Numbered from the stretch's first letter, positions 18,564-28,392 are shown. The stretch: DNA of 60,556 nucleotides from Marinosulfonomonas sp. (GCA_015488685.1 WFNH01000086.1:1-60556), one strand, 5' to 3'. Notes: generated by a model not told the origin, from the sequence alone. Made by a program: numbers and translations.

Positions 18564-19384
18564 GCGGGATGTGGTATCCGGAAGAGGCCGAAGTGCCCTT
18601 CAGGGTGACGCCGATGGGTTGGGTGCGGGTGGTGCTGCGGGTGGTGCCGATGCTGGTGGTTATTCTGGTGGGGTTGGCAGTGTTGCTTCTACTGCGTCTG
18701 GTTGAACGTCCCTTGTTCGGGGCAAAGCGGCCAATTACCCCCTATATCACCCAGTTTGTTTGCAAATCCGCGTTGTTTATCATGGGGTTGCGCCTGGTTG
18801 TTAGCGGGAACCGGATGCAACAAAAGGGGGCTGTGGTATCAAACCATGTGTCATGGCTGGATATTTTCACCCTGAATGCGGCACAACGGATCTATTTCGT
18901 GGCCAAATCCGAGGTTGCTAGTTGGCCGCTAATCGGTTGGCTGGCACGGGCCACCGGCACGGTGTTTATTGCCCGCCGCCCGCAAGATGCGAAAATCCAT
19001 TTGCAAATCTTCGAGGACCGGCTGAAAGCAGGTCATAAATTGTTGTTTTTCCCGGAAGGGACTTCAACGGACGGATTGCGGGTTATTCCTTTTAAATCAA
19101 CGTTGTTTCAGGCGTTCTTTGTGCCGGAATTGCGCGATATCATGCATATTCAGCCAGCAACGGTGAAATACACCGCCCCCGAAGGCGAAGAAGACCGTTT
19201 TTATGGCTGGTGGGGTGATATGGAACTGGCGCCGCATCTGCTGAAAACGCTTTCGGTGCGGCGCAATGGCTCGGTCGAGGTGATCTATCATCCGCCGGTT
19301 AGGGTGTCGGATTTTGACGGGCGCAAGGCGCTGGCGAAATATTGCGAGGATGTGGTGCGGTCGGGGTTTGGACATGGGGAATGA
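18560..19384 (+). CDS. olsA: Lyso-ornithine lipid O-acyltransferase (PlsC family)
   Basis: A 274-residue membrane acyltransferase that adds the second acyl chain to lyso-ornithine lipid; it may also acylate lysophosphatidic acid. One strong membrane segment lies at about residues 22-48 (VVPMLVVILVGLAVLLLL). The catalytic NHVSWLDIF is the HX4D motif, followed by FVAKSEVASWPLIGWLARATG, VFIARR and FFPEGTSTDG, the substrate-binding blocks of the PlsC family. It is coupled to olsB by a 4-base overlap, and its 3' end overlaps the VOC gene by 11 bp. Confidence 0.93.
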   Translation: MSGMWYPEEAEVPFRVTPMGWVRVVLRVVPMLVVILVGLAVLLLLRLVERPLFGAKRPITPYITQFVCKSALFIMGLRLVVSGNRMQQKGAVVSNHVSWLDIFTLNAAQRIYFVAKSEVASWPLIGWLARATGTVFIARRPQDAKIHLQIFEDRLKAGHKLLFFPEGTSTDGLRVIPFKSTLFQAFFVPELRDIMHIQPATVKYTAPEGEEDRFYGWWGDMELAPHLLKTLSVRRNGSVEVIYHPPVRVSDFDGRKALAKYCEDVVRSGFGHGE

Positions 19385-19739
19385 CCGCAAAACACCAACG
19401 AGTGCGGTTTCATTTCTGGTTCTTTATGCAGGGGATATGTCCGAAACCGTGGCGTTTTACACGGCTTTGGGGCTGGCGTTTCAAATCGAACAACACGGCG
19501 CGGGACCAAAGCACTACTGTTGCCAACTGGACGGTTTAGCGCTGGAAATCTATCCGTCCGAGGGCGGAGATGTCGGCGGATCAGCAATGGTTGGCATAGA
19601 GGTTGACGATCTGGCCAGTTTGAAATTGCCGCTGAATATTATAGTTGCTCAAACCGCGCCTTTCGGGATGGGGCGCCGCGTTATTGCCAAAGATCCTGAT
19701 GGCAGGAATGTTTTTGTGTTTGAAGCGGGCCAAACCTGA
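19374..19739 (+). CDS. VOC-superfamily (glyoxalase/bleomycin-resistance fold) protein
   Basis: A 121-residue protein with the paired beta-alpha-beta-beta-beta modules of the vicinal-oxygen-chelate fold: FLVLYAGDMSETVAFYTALG at the start, LALEIYPSEGG at the end of the first module, and RRVIAKDPDGRNVFVFEA at the end of the second. The second module is short. Possible metal ligands include His in PKHYCCQLD and Glu in LEIYPS and VFVFEA. Substrate unknown. The start at 19374 overlaps olsA; it has no strong ribosome site, so it probably depends on translation of olsA. Confidence 0.78.
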   Translation: MGNDRKTPTSAVSFLVLYAGDMSETVAFYTALGLAFQIEQHGAGPKHYCCQLDGLALEIYPSEGGDVGGSAMVGIEVDDLASLKLPLNIIVAQTAPFGMGRRVIAKDPDGRNVFVFEAGQT

Positions 19740-19945
19740 TTTCTATTTCAAGTATCCGTTTATAAGTCTTTGTATTGGCTTTTAGAATGACTACTGCAGG
19801 CTCGTGTTTGCCCGTGCCTTAAACGCCCCCGAATGGATAGCTACTATCATTTTGGTAACTGCTTCCGAAAAGGATTCTTGCAACCTATGTGTATCGTGCG
19901 AGGGCGGTTGCAGCCAAACAGAATAACGAAGGATGCCTAAAACCT

Positions 19946-20602
19946 ATGCTTAAAACCATTTCGACATTTCCGGCTTTGGCGCTGTTGATCGCCGATACGC
20001 CCGCTTTATTCGACCGCCTGTACCGGTACGAATGGTATAGATCGCCGCTCACCGACTGGCTTGATGCGCTGAAGGTCGGGGAAAACGCCAAGCTGCTGGA
20101 ATTGGGGTGCGGGCCGGGAAATTTTGCCCGTGATATTGCATCAAAAGGCATTGATGTAACCGCAATGGACCGATCCGACAACATGATCAAAAAGGCGGCC
20201 AGCGGCAATGGGGCGGTTGAATTTCTGGTCGGGGACGCCACGCAAACAGGGTTGGGGACAGAGCAGTTCGATTTTGTGCTGTCGTCCTCGCTGATCAACG
20301 TGGTGCCGGATGGCAAACAACTGTTGGTCGAAGTGGCGCGGGTGTTAAAGTCGGGCGGCGCGGCCTCGGTTCTGTTTCCGACACCGAAATTCGACTCAGA
20401 ACATGCGGAACGGATAATTGCAGATTACCGATGCGGGGTTTTCGCGGCGGGGGCATTGCGGTTGTGGGCTAGCAAAGCGCGTAAACTGGATCCGCAGGAC
20501 GTCTGCGACAGTTTTGAGGACTGCGGGTTCGGGCCAGCCAGTGTCAGTTTATTTCTGAATGGCGGCCTTGCGGCGGTTACTGGCACAAAGAAATCCGCTT
20601 AA
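19946..20602 (+). CDS. Class I SAM-dependent methyltransferase
   Basis: A 218-residue protein with a Rossmann-type methyltransferase core. Motif I is KLLELGCGPGNFARDIASKG, the acidic residue of motif II is in VTAMDRSDNMIKKA, and motif III lies in FDFVLSSSLINVVPDG with the block VARVLKSGGAASVLFP after it. The substrate (small molecule or lipid) is not clear. The start is uncertain: the ATG at 19946 has AAGGA 13 bases upstream, and an in-frame GTG/ATG further upstream near 19889 is possible. It converges with the gamma-carbonic-anhydrase gene, the stops being 2 bp apart. Confidence 0.8.
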   Translation: MLKTISTFPALALLIADTPALFDRLYRYEWYRSPLTDWLDALKVGENAKLLELGCGPGNFARDIASKGIDVTAMDRSDNMIKKAASGNGAVEFLVGDATQTGLGTEQFDFVLSSSLINVVPDGKQLLVEVARVLKSGGAASVLFPTPKFDSEHAERIIADYRCGVFAAGALRLWASKARKLDPQDVCDSFEDCGFGPASVSLFLNGGLAAVTGTKKSA

Positions 20603-20604
20603 AC

Positions 20605-21138
20605 CTATTCCTGAACCACCGTCAAACCATCCCGAAACCGGCGCATGTTTTCCTGATAGTGCAAAGCACTTGCGGTCAGGCCCTGTATGGCGGTCTGGTC
20701 CAACTCGCGCACCACTTTGCCCGGCGCCCCCATCACCAGTGATCCATCGGGAATTTCCTTGCCTTCGGTGATCAGCGCGCCAGCCCCGATCAGGCAATTC
20801 TTGCCGATCTGCGCACCATTCAGCACCGTTGCCCCCATACCGATCAGGGAATTGCTGCCGATGGTGCAACCGTGCAGCATGGCCTTGTGGCCAATGGTGC
20901 AATTCGTGCCAATGGTCAGGGCATAGCCGGGATCGGTGTGCAAAACACAGTTTTCCTGAATATTGCTGCCAGCCCCGACAAAGATCAGTTCGTTGTCGCC
21001 GCGCAGGGTGCAGCCGAACCAGACAGATGCGGCAGTTTGCAGCACCACATGGCCAATCACATTTGCGTTGGGGGCGATCCAGTAATCGTCGTCATCGGGC
21101 AGGGTGGGGGATTTTCCATCGATTGCATATAGGGTCAT
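20605..21138 (-). CDS. Gamma-carbonic-anhydrase-like hexapeptide-repeat protein
   Basis: A 177-residue left-handed beta-helix protein with hexapeptide repeats ([45 protein letters not shown]). Three histidines in VLHTDPG, IGHKAM and MLHGC stand where the gamma-class enzymes bind zinc or iron. Many homologues (YrdA/PaaY group) are annotated as carbonic anhydrase or acyl-CoA thioesterase-like without proof of activity. The start overlaps the gmk stop by 4 bases (ATGA), so it is the last gene of the yicC-gmk operon. Confidence 0.88.
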   Translation of the reverse strand: MTLYAIDGKSPTLPDDDDYWIAPNANVIGHVVLQTAASVWFGCTLRGDNELIFVGAGSNIQENCVLHTDPGYALTIGTNCTIGHKAMLHGCTIGSNSLIGMGATVLNGAQIGKNCLIGAGALITEGKEIPDGSLVMGAPGKVVRELDQTAIQGLTASALHYQENMRRFRDGLTVVQE

Positions 21139-21788
21139 TGGCGGTCCTCGAATTCCTTGTTCAGCGCGCGGATGTGGTCCATCAGCCAGGGTTGCTGGCT
21201 TTTGCGCATCCGTTCGGCCTGAATAATGGTTTTCAGCCGGTCTTCGGTTTCATCCAGATTATCATTGACCAGCACATAGTCGTATTCGTCCCAATGGCTG
21301 ATTTCATCGCGACTTTTCTTCATCCGTGTGGCGATAACCTCGTCGCTGTCCTGTGCGCGGGTGTGCAGGCGGCGCTCCAGTTCGGCGATCGAGGGTGGCA
21401 GGATGAAAATCGACAACACATGTTTGCCAAGCGCAGACGCGCGCACCTGTTGGCCACCTTGCCAGTCGATATCAAACAGCACATCGCGCCCCTCGTTGAT
21501 GGCGCTTTCCACCGGTCCTTTAGGCGAGCCGTAGAAATTGCCAAACACCTCGGCATGTTCCAGCATATCGCCGCTATCCACCAGTGCGGTGAATTCATCG
21601 TGGGATTTGAAATAGTAATCCTTGCCGTCCACTTCGCCCGGCCGTGGCGGACGGGTGGTGGCGGAAACGGAAAAGCCGATGGATGGATCCCAGTTGATCA
21701 GCCGCTTGGAGAGCGTCGATTTCCCCGCGCCCGAGGGCGAGGACAGGATGATCAGTAACCCGCGCCGGTTATTCGTGCCGTTGCTCAT
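21135..21788 (-). CDS. gmk: Guanylate kinase
   Basis: A 217-residue enzyme that phosphorylates GMP to GDP. The P-loop [15 protein letters not shown] lies at residues 15-29, followed by [20 protein letters not shown] (the GMP-binding loop), GNFYGSP and [15 protein letters not shown] lies 6 bases before the ATG, overlapping the end of the yicC-family gene 3 bp upstream. Length is normal. Confidence 0.97.
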   Translation of the reverse strand: MSNGTNNRRGLLIILSSPSGAGKSTLSKRLINWDPSIGFSVSATTRPPRPGEVDGKDYYFKSHDEFTALVDSGDMLEHAEVFGNFYGSPKGPVESAINEGRDVLFDIDWQGGQQVRASALGKHVLSIFILPPSIAELERRLHTRAQDSDEVIATRMKKSRDEISHWDEYDYVLVNDNLDETEDRLKTIIQAERMRKSQQPWLMDHIRALNKEFEDRQ

Positions 21789-21791
21789 CGT

Positions 21792-22682
21792 TCACTCCAC
21801 ATTCTGCACCTGTTCGCGCATCTGGTCGATCACCGCCTTCAGGTCCAGCCCGATCCGCGTCAGGTCAACCGATTGCGATTTGGAACAGAGCGTATTGGCC
21901 TCGCGCATGAATTCCTGCATCAGGAAATCCAGCTTGCGCCCGACGGGGCCGGATTTGCCCATCAGATCACGGGCGGCATCCACATGGGCGCGCAGGCGGT
22001 CCAGTTCTTCCATCACATCGGCCTTGACCGCCAGCAGCGCCAGTTCCTGCGCCACGCGGTCCGCATCTGCCCCATCGGTGTTGTCCAGCACACGGGCCAG
22101 ATTTTCGCGTAGGGTTTTGGCCACATCCTCGCGGCGGGCCTCGGCGGCTATGGCGGCCTGTTTGGTCAGGGCTTCGATCTGGTCGATCTGCTCGTGGATC
22201 ACCTTGTCCAATGCGGCCCCTTCCGTGCGGCGCATGGCGGTGAAATCCTTTAGCAGTGGTGGCAGATCATCCAGCAGAGCCGCCATCAGGGGGCCTGTGT
22301 CGTCCTGCACCACAGAGGTATCAATCACCCCGCGTTGCGCCAGCACATCGGCGGCGGTGCAATGCACCAGCGTCAGATCACTGTCGGCGGCGGCGTCCTC
22401 GATCTTGGACAAGGCACCCAGAACGCGGGCCAGTTGCGCATCGTTCAGGTTCAGCGGTGCCGATCCTTCGTCGCGCTGCACCCGCAGGGTCAGGTTGATA
22501 TTGCCACGCCCCACCGATTTGGCGAGTTGTTTGCGCACGGCAGTTTCCAGACCCTCCACCCAATCGGGCACCCGCAAGCGGATATCCAGCCCCTTGGCAT
22601 TGACGCTTCGGACCTCCCAAGCCCATGAAAACCCGTCGCTTTCGCCATTTCGGGCGGCGAACCCTGTCATTGATGTGATCAT
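21792..22682 (-). CDS. YicC/YloC-family endoribonuclease
   Basis: A 296-residue protein. The N-terminal MITSMTGFAARNGE and WEVRSVNAKGLDIRLRVP are the YicC opening, and the C-terminal half ends with KLDFLMQEFMREANTLCSKS followed by a DLT..GLDLKAVIDQMREQVQNVE stretch, the DUF1732 block. E. coli YicC has been described as an endoribonuclease involved in small-RNA decay. It is the first gene of the yicC-gmk-gammaCA operon, and yicC-gmk adjacency is widespread in bacteria. Confidence 0.93.
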   Translation of the reverse strand: MITSMTGFAARNGESDGFSWAWEVRSVNAKGLDIRLRVPDWVEGLETAVRKQLAKSVGRGNINLTLRVQRDEGSAPLNLNDAQLARVLGALSKIEDAAADSDLTLVHCTAADVLAQRGVIDTSVVQDDTGPLMAALLDDLPPLLKDFTAMRRTEGAALDKVIHEQIDQIEALTKQAAIAAEARREDVAKTLRENLARVLDNTDGADADRVAQELALLAVKADVMEELDRLRAHVDAARDLMGKSGPVGRKLDFLMQEFMREANTLCSKSQSVDLTRIGLDLKAVIDQMREQVQNVE

Positions 22683-22843
22683 CGGCAGTTAACCATTTAA
22701 CAATTTTTCCCCCGCAATTTTAGACAAACCGTGGCATATTAACCTGGCGGTAAGCATTGTGAGCATAGGGTTAACAGAGACATAACCCCGTCACAACAAT
22801 GACGGCCCGCGATTTAGGTATCATTTGGCACGGGGTGTGTATC

Positions 22844-23536
22844 ATGGGTAAATTCAGGGGTGGCCGCAAGGTGATTTCAATGGTGGGGTTCAGGGAGCAA
22901 GCGCGTTTCCTAGAGATAAAGCAGGTCGAGGCCTATTGGGAGGGCTTACGCATGGGCCGTCTGGTGCCCCTGCGCAGCGAGATTGACCCGCGCGGGATTG
23001 AACGGGCGCTGGAATACACCTTTGTTCTGGAACGCATCGCCCCCGGTCTGGGACGGTTCCGGCTGTCGGGGATGCATCTGAATGATCTGCTGGGCATGGA
23101 AGTGCGCGGCATGCCATTTACATCCTTTTTCACGCCTGCCGCGCGCAATACGGTGACGGATGCGCTGGAATTGGTGTTTGACGGGCCACAAGTGGCCGAA
23201 CTGACGCTGACAGCGGAAAAAGGCATCGGCAGACCGGCAATGGACGCCAGGGTAATCCTGCTGCCCCTGCGCAGTGATCTGGGCGAGGTGACGCGCGTTT
23301 TGGGGGCCTTGGTAACGGACGGGCAGATTGGCCGTTCCCCGCGCCGGTTTGATGTGACCGATGTGCAGATGAAGGCGCTGGAACGTGGCCATGCGCCCGC
23401 AACGGTGGCCGAACCTGCGCCGGTTAAAACGCCAGTAGAAGGGTTTGCCGAAGGGCAGGCGCCTTACGCGGCCCCGACAGAAAAAGGGCCGGATGATAAG
23501 CACCCGACCCTTCGTTTGGTTGTCTCCAACGACTAA
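22844..23536 (+). CDS. PAS-domain protein (PAS_5 family)
   Basis: A 230-residue cytoplasmic protein with one PAS_5-type domain at about residues 20-160 (EAYWEGLRMGRLVPLRSEID, then VLERIAPGLGRFRLSGMHLN, GMPFTSFF), and a proline/alanine-rich C-terminal tail (ATVAEPAPVKTPVEG). No kinase or output domain is present. The family is typical of Rhodobacterales and Rhizobiales, and its ligand is unknown. The start may be 22844 or an internal ATG at 22880 with AAGGTG 6 bases upstream; homologues I remember extend to a GR(K/V)VISM-like block, which favours the longer form. A TTAA-N7-GTAA sequence lies about 90 bp upstream (see findings). Confidence 0.82.
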   Translation: MGKFRGGRKVISMVGFREQARFLEIKQVEAYWEGLRMGRLVPLRSEIDPRGIERALEYTFVLERIAPGLGRFRLSGMHLNDLLGMEVRGMPFTSFFTPAARNTVTDALELVFDGPQVAELTLTAEKGIGRPAMDARVILLPLRSDLGEVTRVLGALVTDGQIGRSPRRFDVTDVQMKALERGHAPATVAEPAPVKTPVEGFAEGQAPYAAPTEKGPDDKHPTLRLVVSND

Positions 23537-23540
23537 GCTC

Positions 23541-24908
23541 TTAGACCGCTTCGGCCTGTTTGCTTTGACGCAGGTCCGACAGTTCTTCGGCCACCAGAAA
23601 CGCCAGTTCCAGCGATTGGCTGGCGTTCAGGCGCGGATCGCAAGCGGTGTGGTAACGGGCCGACAGATCCTCGTCGGTGACAGCGCGCACGCCGCCGGTA
23701 CATTCTGTGACATCTTGTCCAGTCATTTCGAAATGGACACCACCCGGGACCGTTCCCTCGGCCTTGTGGATGGCAAAGAATTCACGCACCTCGCGCAATA
23801 CGGAATCAAACGGACGGGTTTTATAGCCCGAGGCCGATTTGATCGTGTTGCCGTGCATCGGGTCACAGGTCCACAGCACATTCGCACCTTCTTCCTGAAC
23901 CGTTTTGATCAGGCGGGGCAGGTGGTCGCCCACGCTGCCTGCGCCAAAACGGGTGATCAGGGTCAAACGGCCTGCATCGTTTTCAGGATTCAGTTTGTTT
24001 AGCAGAACCTTCAGATCCTCGGTGGTCATGGTTGGCCCGCATTTCATCCCGATCGGATTTTGCACCCCTTGCAGGAATTCCACATGCGCCCCGTCGGGCT
24101 GACGCGTGCGGTCACCGATCCACAGGAAGTGGCCGGACCCGGCAACCGGCACACCGGTGGTGCTGTCGATCCGGCACAGGGCCTCTTCGTATTCCAGCAA
24201 CAGGGCCTCGTGGCTGGTATAGAAATCGACCGTCTGCAATGTGTGGGCGCGGCTGCTGTCGACACCGGCTGCCTTCATGAAATCCAGCGTGTCGGAAATC
24301 CGTTGGGCCATTTCGCGATATTTGGCGGCGTTTTCCCCACGGGTAAAGCCCATGGTCCAGGAATGCACCTGATGCACATCGGCGTAACCACCCGTCGAAA
24401 AGGCCCGTACAAGGTTCAGCGAGGCCGCAGCCTGCGTATAGGCCTGCAACATCTTTTTCGGGTTCGGGATGCGCGCCGCAGCGGTGAAGGGCAGATCGTT
24501 GATGATATCGCCACGGTAGCTGGGCAATTCCACGCCATCCACGGTTTCGGTCGGGGCCGAGCGCGGCTTGGCAAATTGACCCGCCATGCGGCCCACTTTG
24601 ACCACCGGCACCTTGGCGCCATAAGTCAGCACCATCGCCATTTGCAGCATCACCTTGAAGGTGTCGCGAATGGTGTCGGCGGAAAACTCGGCAAAGCTTT
24701 CGGCGCAATCGCCCCCTTGCAGCAAAAATGCGCGCCCTTCCGAGGCGTCGGCAAGGGCAGCTTTCAGCCGTCTGGCCTCGCCTGCAAAGACGAGCGGCGG
24801 ATATTTGGCAAGCTGCGCTTCTACAGCGTTCAGCGTGGCCTCGTCCGTATACTCGGGCATCTGTACCCGCGGTTTGTTCCGCCAGTCAGATTTTTGCCAA
24901 TTTGTCAT
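23541..24908 (-). CDS. aroG: Class II 3-deoxy-7-phosphoheptulonate synthase
   Basis: A 455-residue enzyme that condenses phosphoenolpyruvate with erythrose-4-phosphate, the first step of the shikimate pathway. It is the class II (plant-type) form, shown by [39 protein letters not shown], the [11 protein letters not shown] block, CDPMHGNT and [18 protein letters not shown]. The metal-binding Cys/His/Glu/Asp set seems complete. GGAGC lies before the start. It converges closely on the PAS gene, stops 4 bp apart. The symbol is ambiguous, since class II enzymes are also called aroF or aroH. Confidence 0.95.
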   Translation of the reverse strand: MTNWQKSDWRNKPRVQMPEYTDEATLNAVEAQLAKYPPLVFAGEARRLKAALADASEGRAFLLQGGDCAESFAEFSADTIRDTFKVMLQMAMVLTYGAKVPVVKVGRMAGQFAKPRSAPTETVDGVELPSYRGDIINDLPFTAAARIPNPKKMLQAYTQAAASLNLVRAFSTGGYADVHQVHSWTMGFTRGENAAKYREMAQRISDTLDFMKAAGVDSSRAHTLQTVDFYTSHEALLLEYEEALCRIDSTTGVPVAGSGHFLWIGDRTRQPDGAHVEFLQGVQNPIGMKCGPTMTTEDLKVLLNKLNPENDAGRLTLITRFGAGSVGDHLPRLIKTVQEEGANVLWTCDPMHGNTIKSASGYKTRPFDSVLREVREFFAIHKAEGTVPGGVHFEMTGQDVTECTGGVRAVTDEDLSARYHTACDPRLNASQSLELAFLVAEELSDLRQSKQAEAV

Positions 24909-25087
24909 CGTCTTTGCTCCAGAAAATAAGTGTTAAGGTGGCAAAGTATAATCACGAATGCCCCCAGTGCCAACAGGGGAAATGACTGTGCAGTACAGAA
25001 GAATCTTTGATGCGCGATATGGTTTTGCTTGATCGGAATTCACAAACCTGTTTCGGTGATTTGACCACTTGTTAAGGACGCCTGCAA

Positions 25088-26092
25088 ATGGATGTGAGTC
25101 GCCAGATCGTTGACATTGAAAACGAGCCGAAAAAGCCGCATCGTTTTGTGTTTGCATTGCTGGACAGGTTTACCCTGATCAGCTTTGCCAGCGCGGTTGA
25201 AACGCTGCGTTTGGCCAACCGGATGTCGGGCCGAAAACTGTATGAAACCGTATTGATCGGGGAAAACGGGGATTTTGGGACCAGTTCTTCTGGTGTGCAG
25301 GTCAAGCTGGACAACGGGTTTATAGAAACCGGACGTGATGACACGATCGTCTTGTGTGGCGGGGTGGATGTGCAAAAGGCAACCACCAAACCGGTGTTGA
25401 ACTGGCTGCGGCGCGAAGCGCGGCGCGGTGTACGGATCGCCGGGCTATGCACGGCATCCTATACATTGGCACGGGCCGGATTGCTGGACGGCAAACGCGC
25501 CACGATCCATTGGGAAAATCAGGACAGCTTTGCCGAGGATTTCGATGAAATAGAATTGACCAAAAAGGTCTTTGTGATTGATGGCAACCGCTATACGGCA
25601 GCGGGGGGGACGGCCTCGATTGACCTGTTCCTGACATTGATTGCCAATGAGCACGGCAAGGAATTGGCAAATGCGGTGGCGGACCAGTTGATCTATTCCG
25701 CAATCCGGACCGACCGCGATACACAGAGACTATCCATTCCCACGCGGATCGGTGTGCGCCACCCGAAACTGGCCACCGTGATCAAAATGATGGAGGGCAA
25801 TCTGGAAGAGCCGATATCCCCCTCGATACTGGCGCGCGATGTTGGCATGTCCACGCGCCAGCTGGAACGGCTGTTTCGGCGGTATCTGAACCGCTCGCCC
25901 AAACGCTATTACATGGAATTGCGCCTGCAAAAGGCGCGTAATCTGCTGATGCAAACCGATATGAGCGTGATCAACGTGGCATTGGCCTGCGGCTTTGCCA
26001 GCCCGTCGCATTTTTCCAAATGCTACCGGTCCCATTACAGCACCACACCTTACCGCGAGCGCGGCGCACAGGGGTCGCGGGAACAGGGTTAG
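25088..26092 (+). CDS. GlxA-family transcriptional regulator (DJ-1/PfpI plus AraC HTH)
   Basis: A 334-residue regulator. The N-terminal DJ-1/PfpI-like domain (about residues 18-190) has the nucleophile-elbow block GLCTASYTLARAGLLDGKRA. The C-terminal AraC/XylS pair of helix-turn-helix motifs is at about 225-325 (SILARDVGMSTRQLERLFRR, MSVINVALACGFASPSHFSK). It resembles GbdR, CdhR and ArgR-type regulators of betaine, carnitine and arginine catabolism. The adjacent ABC importer operon begins 220 bp downstream on the same strand and is a natural target. The ligand cannot be told from sequence. AAGGA precedes the start. Confidence 0.9.
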   Translation: MDVSRQIVDIENEPKKPHRFVFALLDRFTLISFASAVETLRLANRMSGRKLYETVLIGENGDFGTSSSGVQVKLDNGFIETGRDDTIVLCGGVDVQKATTKPVLNWLRREARRGVRIAGLCTASYTLARAGLLDGKRATIHWENQDSFAEDFDEIELTKKVFVIDGNRYTAAGGTASIDLFLTLIANEHGKELANAVADQLIYSAIRTDRDTQRLSIPTRIGVRHPKLATVIKMMEGNLEEPISPSILARDVGMSTRQLERLFRRYLNRSPKRYYMELRLQKARNLLMQTDMSVINVALACGFASPSHFSKCYRSHYSTTPYRERGAQGSREQG

Positions 26093-26311
26093 CGATTCCC
26101 TGAATGTGATCCTTGTCAATTCTGGCGGATTGATCCCTGTCCGGAATTGTAGCTGATGTCGAGAGATATACCGGAAATTGGGTAGAACATCCGTGATAAT
26201 CCCCGTTTCAAACAGATTAACCCCGTGATTTGCGGCTCTAATTACTTTTCTTTTGGCGAAAGGCCGAATAGGTTCAAAGCCGGACATAAAGTTCTAACAT
26301 GGGAGAAGAAC

Positions 26312-27493
26312 ATGAAAAAGCTGCTAATGGCGACTGCCGCCACCGCATTGTTTGCGGGCGTTGCATCTGCTGAAGAGGTCAAGATCGGTGTGATCCTTGG
26401 CTTTACCGGCCCGATTGAATCGCTGACACCGCATATGGCTGCCGGTGCCGAACTGGCAATGAAAGAAGTTTCAGACTCGGGGCTGCTGTTGGGCGGGGAT
26501 ACTGTAACATCAGTGCGCGCTGACTCGACTTGCGTTGACTCGGCTGCTGCGACGGCTGCTGCCGAACGTCTGGTTACATCCGATGGCGTCAAGGCCATCA
26601 TGGGGGCTGACTGTTCCGGCGTAACCGGTGCCATTCTGGCGAATGTTGCCGTGCCAAACGGCATTGTGATGATTTCACCCTCTGCCACTTCGCCGGCCCT
26701 TTCGACGGCCGAAGACAACGGGTTGTTCTTTCGCACAGCCCCGTCCGACGCGCGCCAAGGCGTCGTAATGAGCGACATCCTGATTGAACAGGGGATCAAA
26801 TCGGTTGCCCTGACATACACAAACAACGACTACGGCAAAGGTTTGGCCGACGCTTTCCAAAGCGCCTATGAGGCAGCTGGCGGCACGATCACTATTTCTG
26901 CCGCCCACGAAGACGGCAAAGCCGACTACTCGGCTGAGGTTGGCGCATTGGCGGCTGCCGGTGGCGAACGTCTGGTTGTTGCAGGGTATATCGACCAAGG
27001 CGGGGCCGGCATTGTTCGGGCCGCACTGGACACCGGCGCATTTGATACGTTCCACTTCCCCGACGGGATGATCGGATCTGCACTGACTGATAATTTCGGG
27101 TCCGACATTGATGGCTCGACCGGTCAGCATCCTGGCACAGACAGCCCCGGTGCTGCCAAATACGAAGCCATGGTAAACGGCGCGTTCGAAGCAACATCGC
27201 CATTTTCGCCAGAATCCTATGACGCGGCTGCGCTGATCATGCTGGCAATGCAGGCTGCAGGGTCGACCAATTCGGAAGATTTCAAAGGCAAGGTGATGGA
27301 TGTTGCCAACGCCCCCGGCGAGCAAATCTTCCCTGGCGAATTGGCCAAAGCTCTGAAAATTCTGGCAGACGGCGGTGACATCGACTATGTCGGCGCAACG
27401 GCTGTTGAATTGATCGGGCCAGGTGAATCCGCTGGCAACTATCGCGAGATCGTCATCAAGGATGGCAAGATCGAAACAGTGAAATACCACTAA
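26312..27493 (+). CDS. Branched-chain-amino-acid-type ABC transporter, periplasmic binding protein
   Basis: A 393-residue periplasmic binding protein. The signal peptide is MKKLLMATAATALFAGVASA. The type I periplasmic-binding fold shows KIGVILGFTGPIESLTPHMA, LAMKEV, the VRADSTCVDSAAATAAAERL block, GVKAIMGADCSGVTGAI and ALTYTNNDYGKGLADAFQSA. Two of the cysteines (in DSTCVD and ADCSGV) could pair. Substrates of this family include leucine-type amino acids, amides and urea; which applies is unknown. GGGAGAA precedes the ATG. It is followed by a long hairpin at 27514, then the ATPase gene. Confidence 0.9.
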   Translation: MKKLLMATAATALFAGVASAEEVKIGVILGFTGPIESLTPHMAAGAELAMKEVSDSGLLLGGDTVTSVRADSTCVDSAAATAAAERLVTSDGVKAIMGADCSGVTGAILANVAVPNGIVMISPSATSPALSTAEDNGLFFRTAPSDARQGVVMSDILIEQGIKSVALTYTNNDYGKGLADAFQSAYEAAGGTITISAAHEDGKADYSAEVGALAAAGGERLVVAGYIDQGGAGIVRAALDTGAFDTFHFPDGMIGSALTDNFGSDIDGSTGQHPGTDSPGAAKYEAMVNGAFEATSPFSPESYDAAALIMLAMQAAGSTNSEDFKGKVMDVANAPGEQIFPGELAKALKILADGGDIDYVGATAVELIGPGESAGNYREIVIKDGKIETVKYH

Positions 27494-27513
27494 TTTCACA
27501 GCGACAAATAACT

Positions 27514-27546
27514 GCAAACAGCCCGAAACACTTTCGGGCTGTTTGC
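27514..27546 (+). terminator. Perfect 15-bp hairpin between binding-protein and ATPase genes
   Basis: The stem GCAAACAGCCCGAAA pairs perfectly with its complement at 27532-27546 around a 3-base CAC loop, starting 20 bases after the stop codon. No T tract follows. This kind of intercistronic hairpin usually protects the binding-protein mRNA from decay or ends part of the transcripts, so that binding protein exceeds membrane parts. Confidence 0.75.
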
Positions 27547-27593
27547 GCACATAAGCCACAAGACCGAAAAGGTCGGGGCAAGGGGATGACTAT

Positions 27594-28382
27594 ATGATCG
27601 TCGTAGAAGACGTCTCGAAACACTTTGGCGGTTTTCGCGCTGTGGACGGGGCAACGATGCAAATTGCCGAGGGCTCGATCACCGGTCTGATTGGCCCGAA
27701 TGGTGCTGGTAAAACCACTCTTTTCAACGTGATAGCCGGGGTTCTTAAACCAACGGGCGGTCGCGTGACTATGCAGGGCGAGGATATTACCGGCCTGCCA
27801 CCGCATGAATTGTTCCACAAGGGGCTGATGCGGACCTTCCAGATCGCGCATGAATTTTCGTCGATGACGGTGCGTGAAAACCTGATGATGGTGCCCGGCG
27901 GGCAATCGGGCGAGGCCCTGTGGAATACATGGTTCCACCGTGGCCGCATTGCACAAGAAGAAGCAGCATTGTTGAAAAAGGCGGACGAGGTTCTGGAATT
28001 CCTGACCATTGACCATCTAAAGGACGAAAAGGCGGGCAACCTGTCCGGCGGGCAGAAAAAGCTGCTGGAACTGGGCCGCACTATGATGGTGGACGCTAAA
28101 ATTGTGTTTCTGGACGAAGTGGGCGCGGGTGTGAACCGCACGCTGCTGAACACCATTGGCGATGCCATCATCCGCCTGAACAAGGAGCGCGGATACACCT
28201 TTGTGGTGATCGAACACGATATGGATTTCATTGGCCGCCTTTGCGATCCGGTGATCTGTATGGCCGAGGGCAAGGTTCTGGCCGAAGGCACATTGGACGA
28301 GATCAAGGCAAACGAGCAGGTGATCGAGGCCTATCTGGGCACCGGCCTGAAAAACAAGGTAAAAGAGGAGGCGGCAGGATGA
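27594..28382 (+). CDS. Branched-chain-amino-acid-type ABC transporter ATPase (LivG-like)
   Basis: A 262-residue ATPase. Walker A is GPNGAGKT at residues 34-41, the signature is LSGGQKKLLELGR, and Walker B is IVFLDEVGAG. The residue after DE is Val rather than the usual Pro, which is a branch trait rather than damage because the Walker B Asp-Glu is intact. The switch His is in VVIEHDMDFIG. The LivG-type long Q-loop region contains LMRTFQIAHEFSSMTVRENL. It is in operon with the other ATPase and two permeases downstream. Confidence 0.93.
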   Translation: MIVVEDVSKHFGGFRAVDGATMQIAEGSITGLIGPNGAGKTTLFNVIAGVLKPTGGRVTMQGEDITGLPPHELFHKGLMRTFQIAHEFSSMTVRENLMMVPGGQSGEALWNTWFHRGRIAQEEAALLKKADEVLEFLTIDHLKDEKAGNLSGGQKKLLELGRTMMVDAKIVFLDEVGAGVNRTLLNTIGDAIIRLNKERGYTFVVIEHDMDFIGRLCDPVICMAEGKVLAEGTLDEIKANEQVIEAYLGTGLKNKVKEEAAG

Positions 28383-28392
28383 AGAGATTCTA

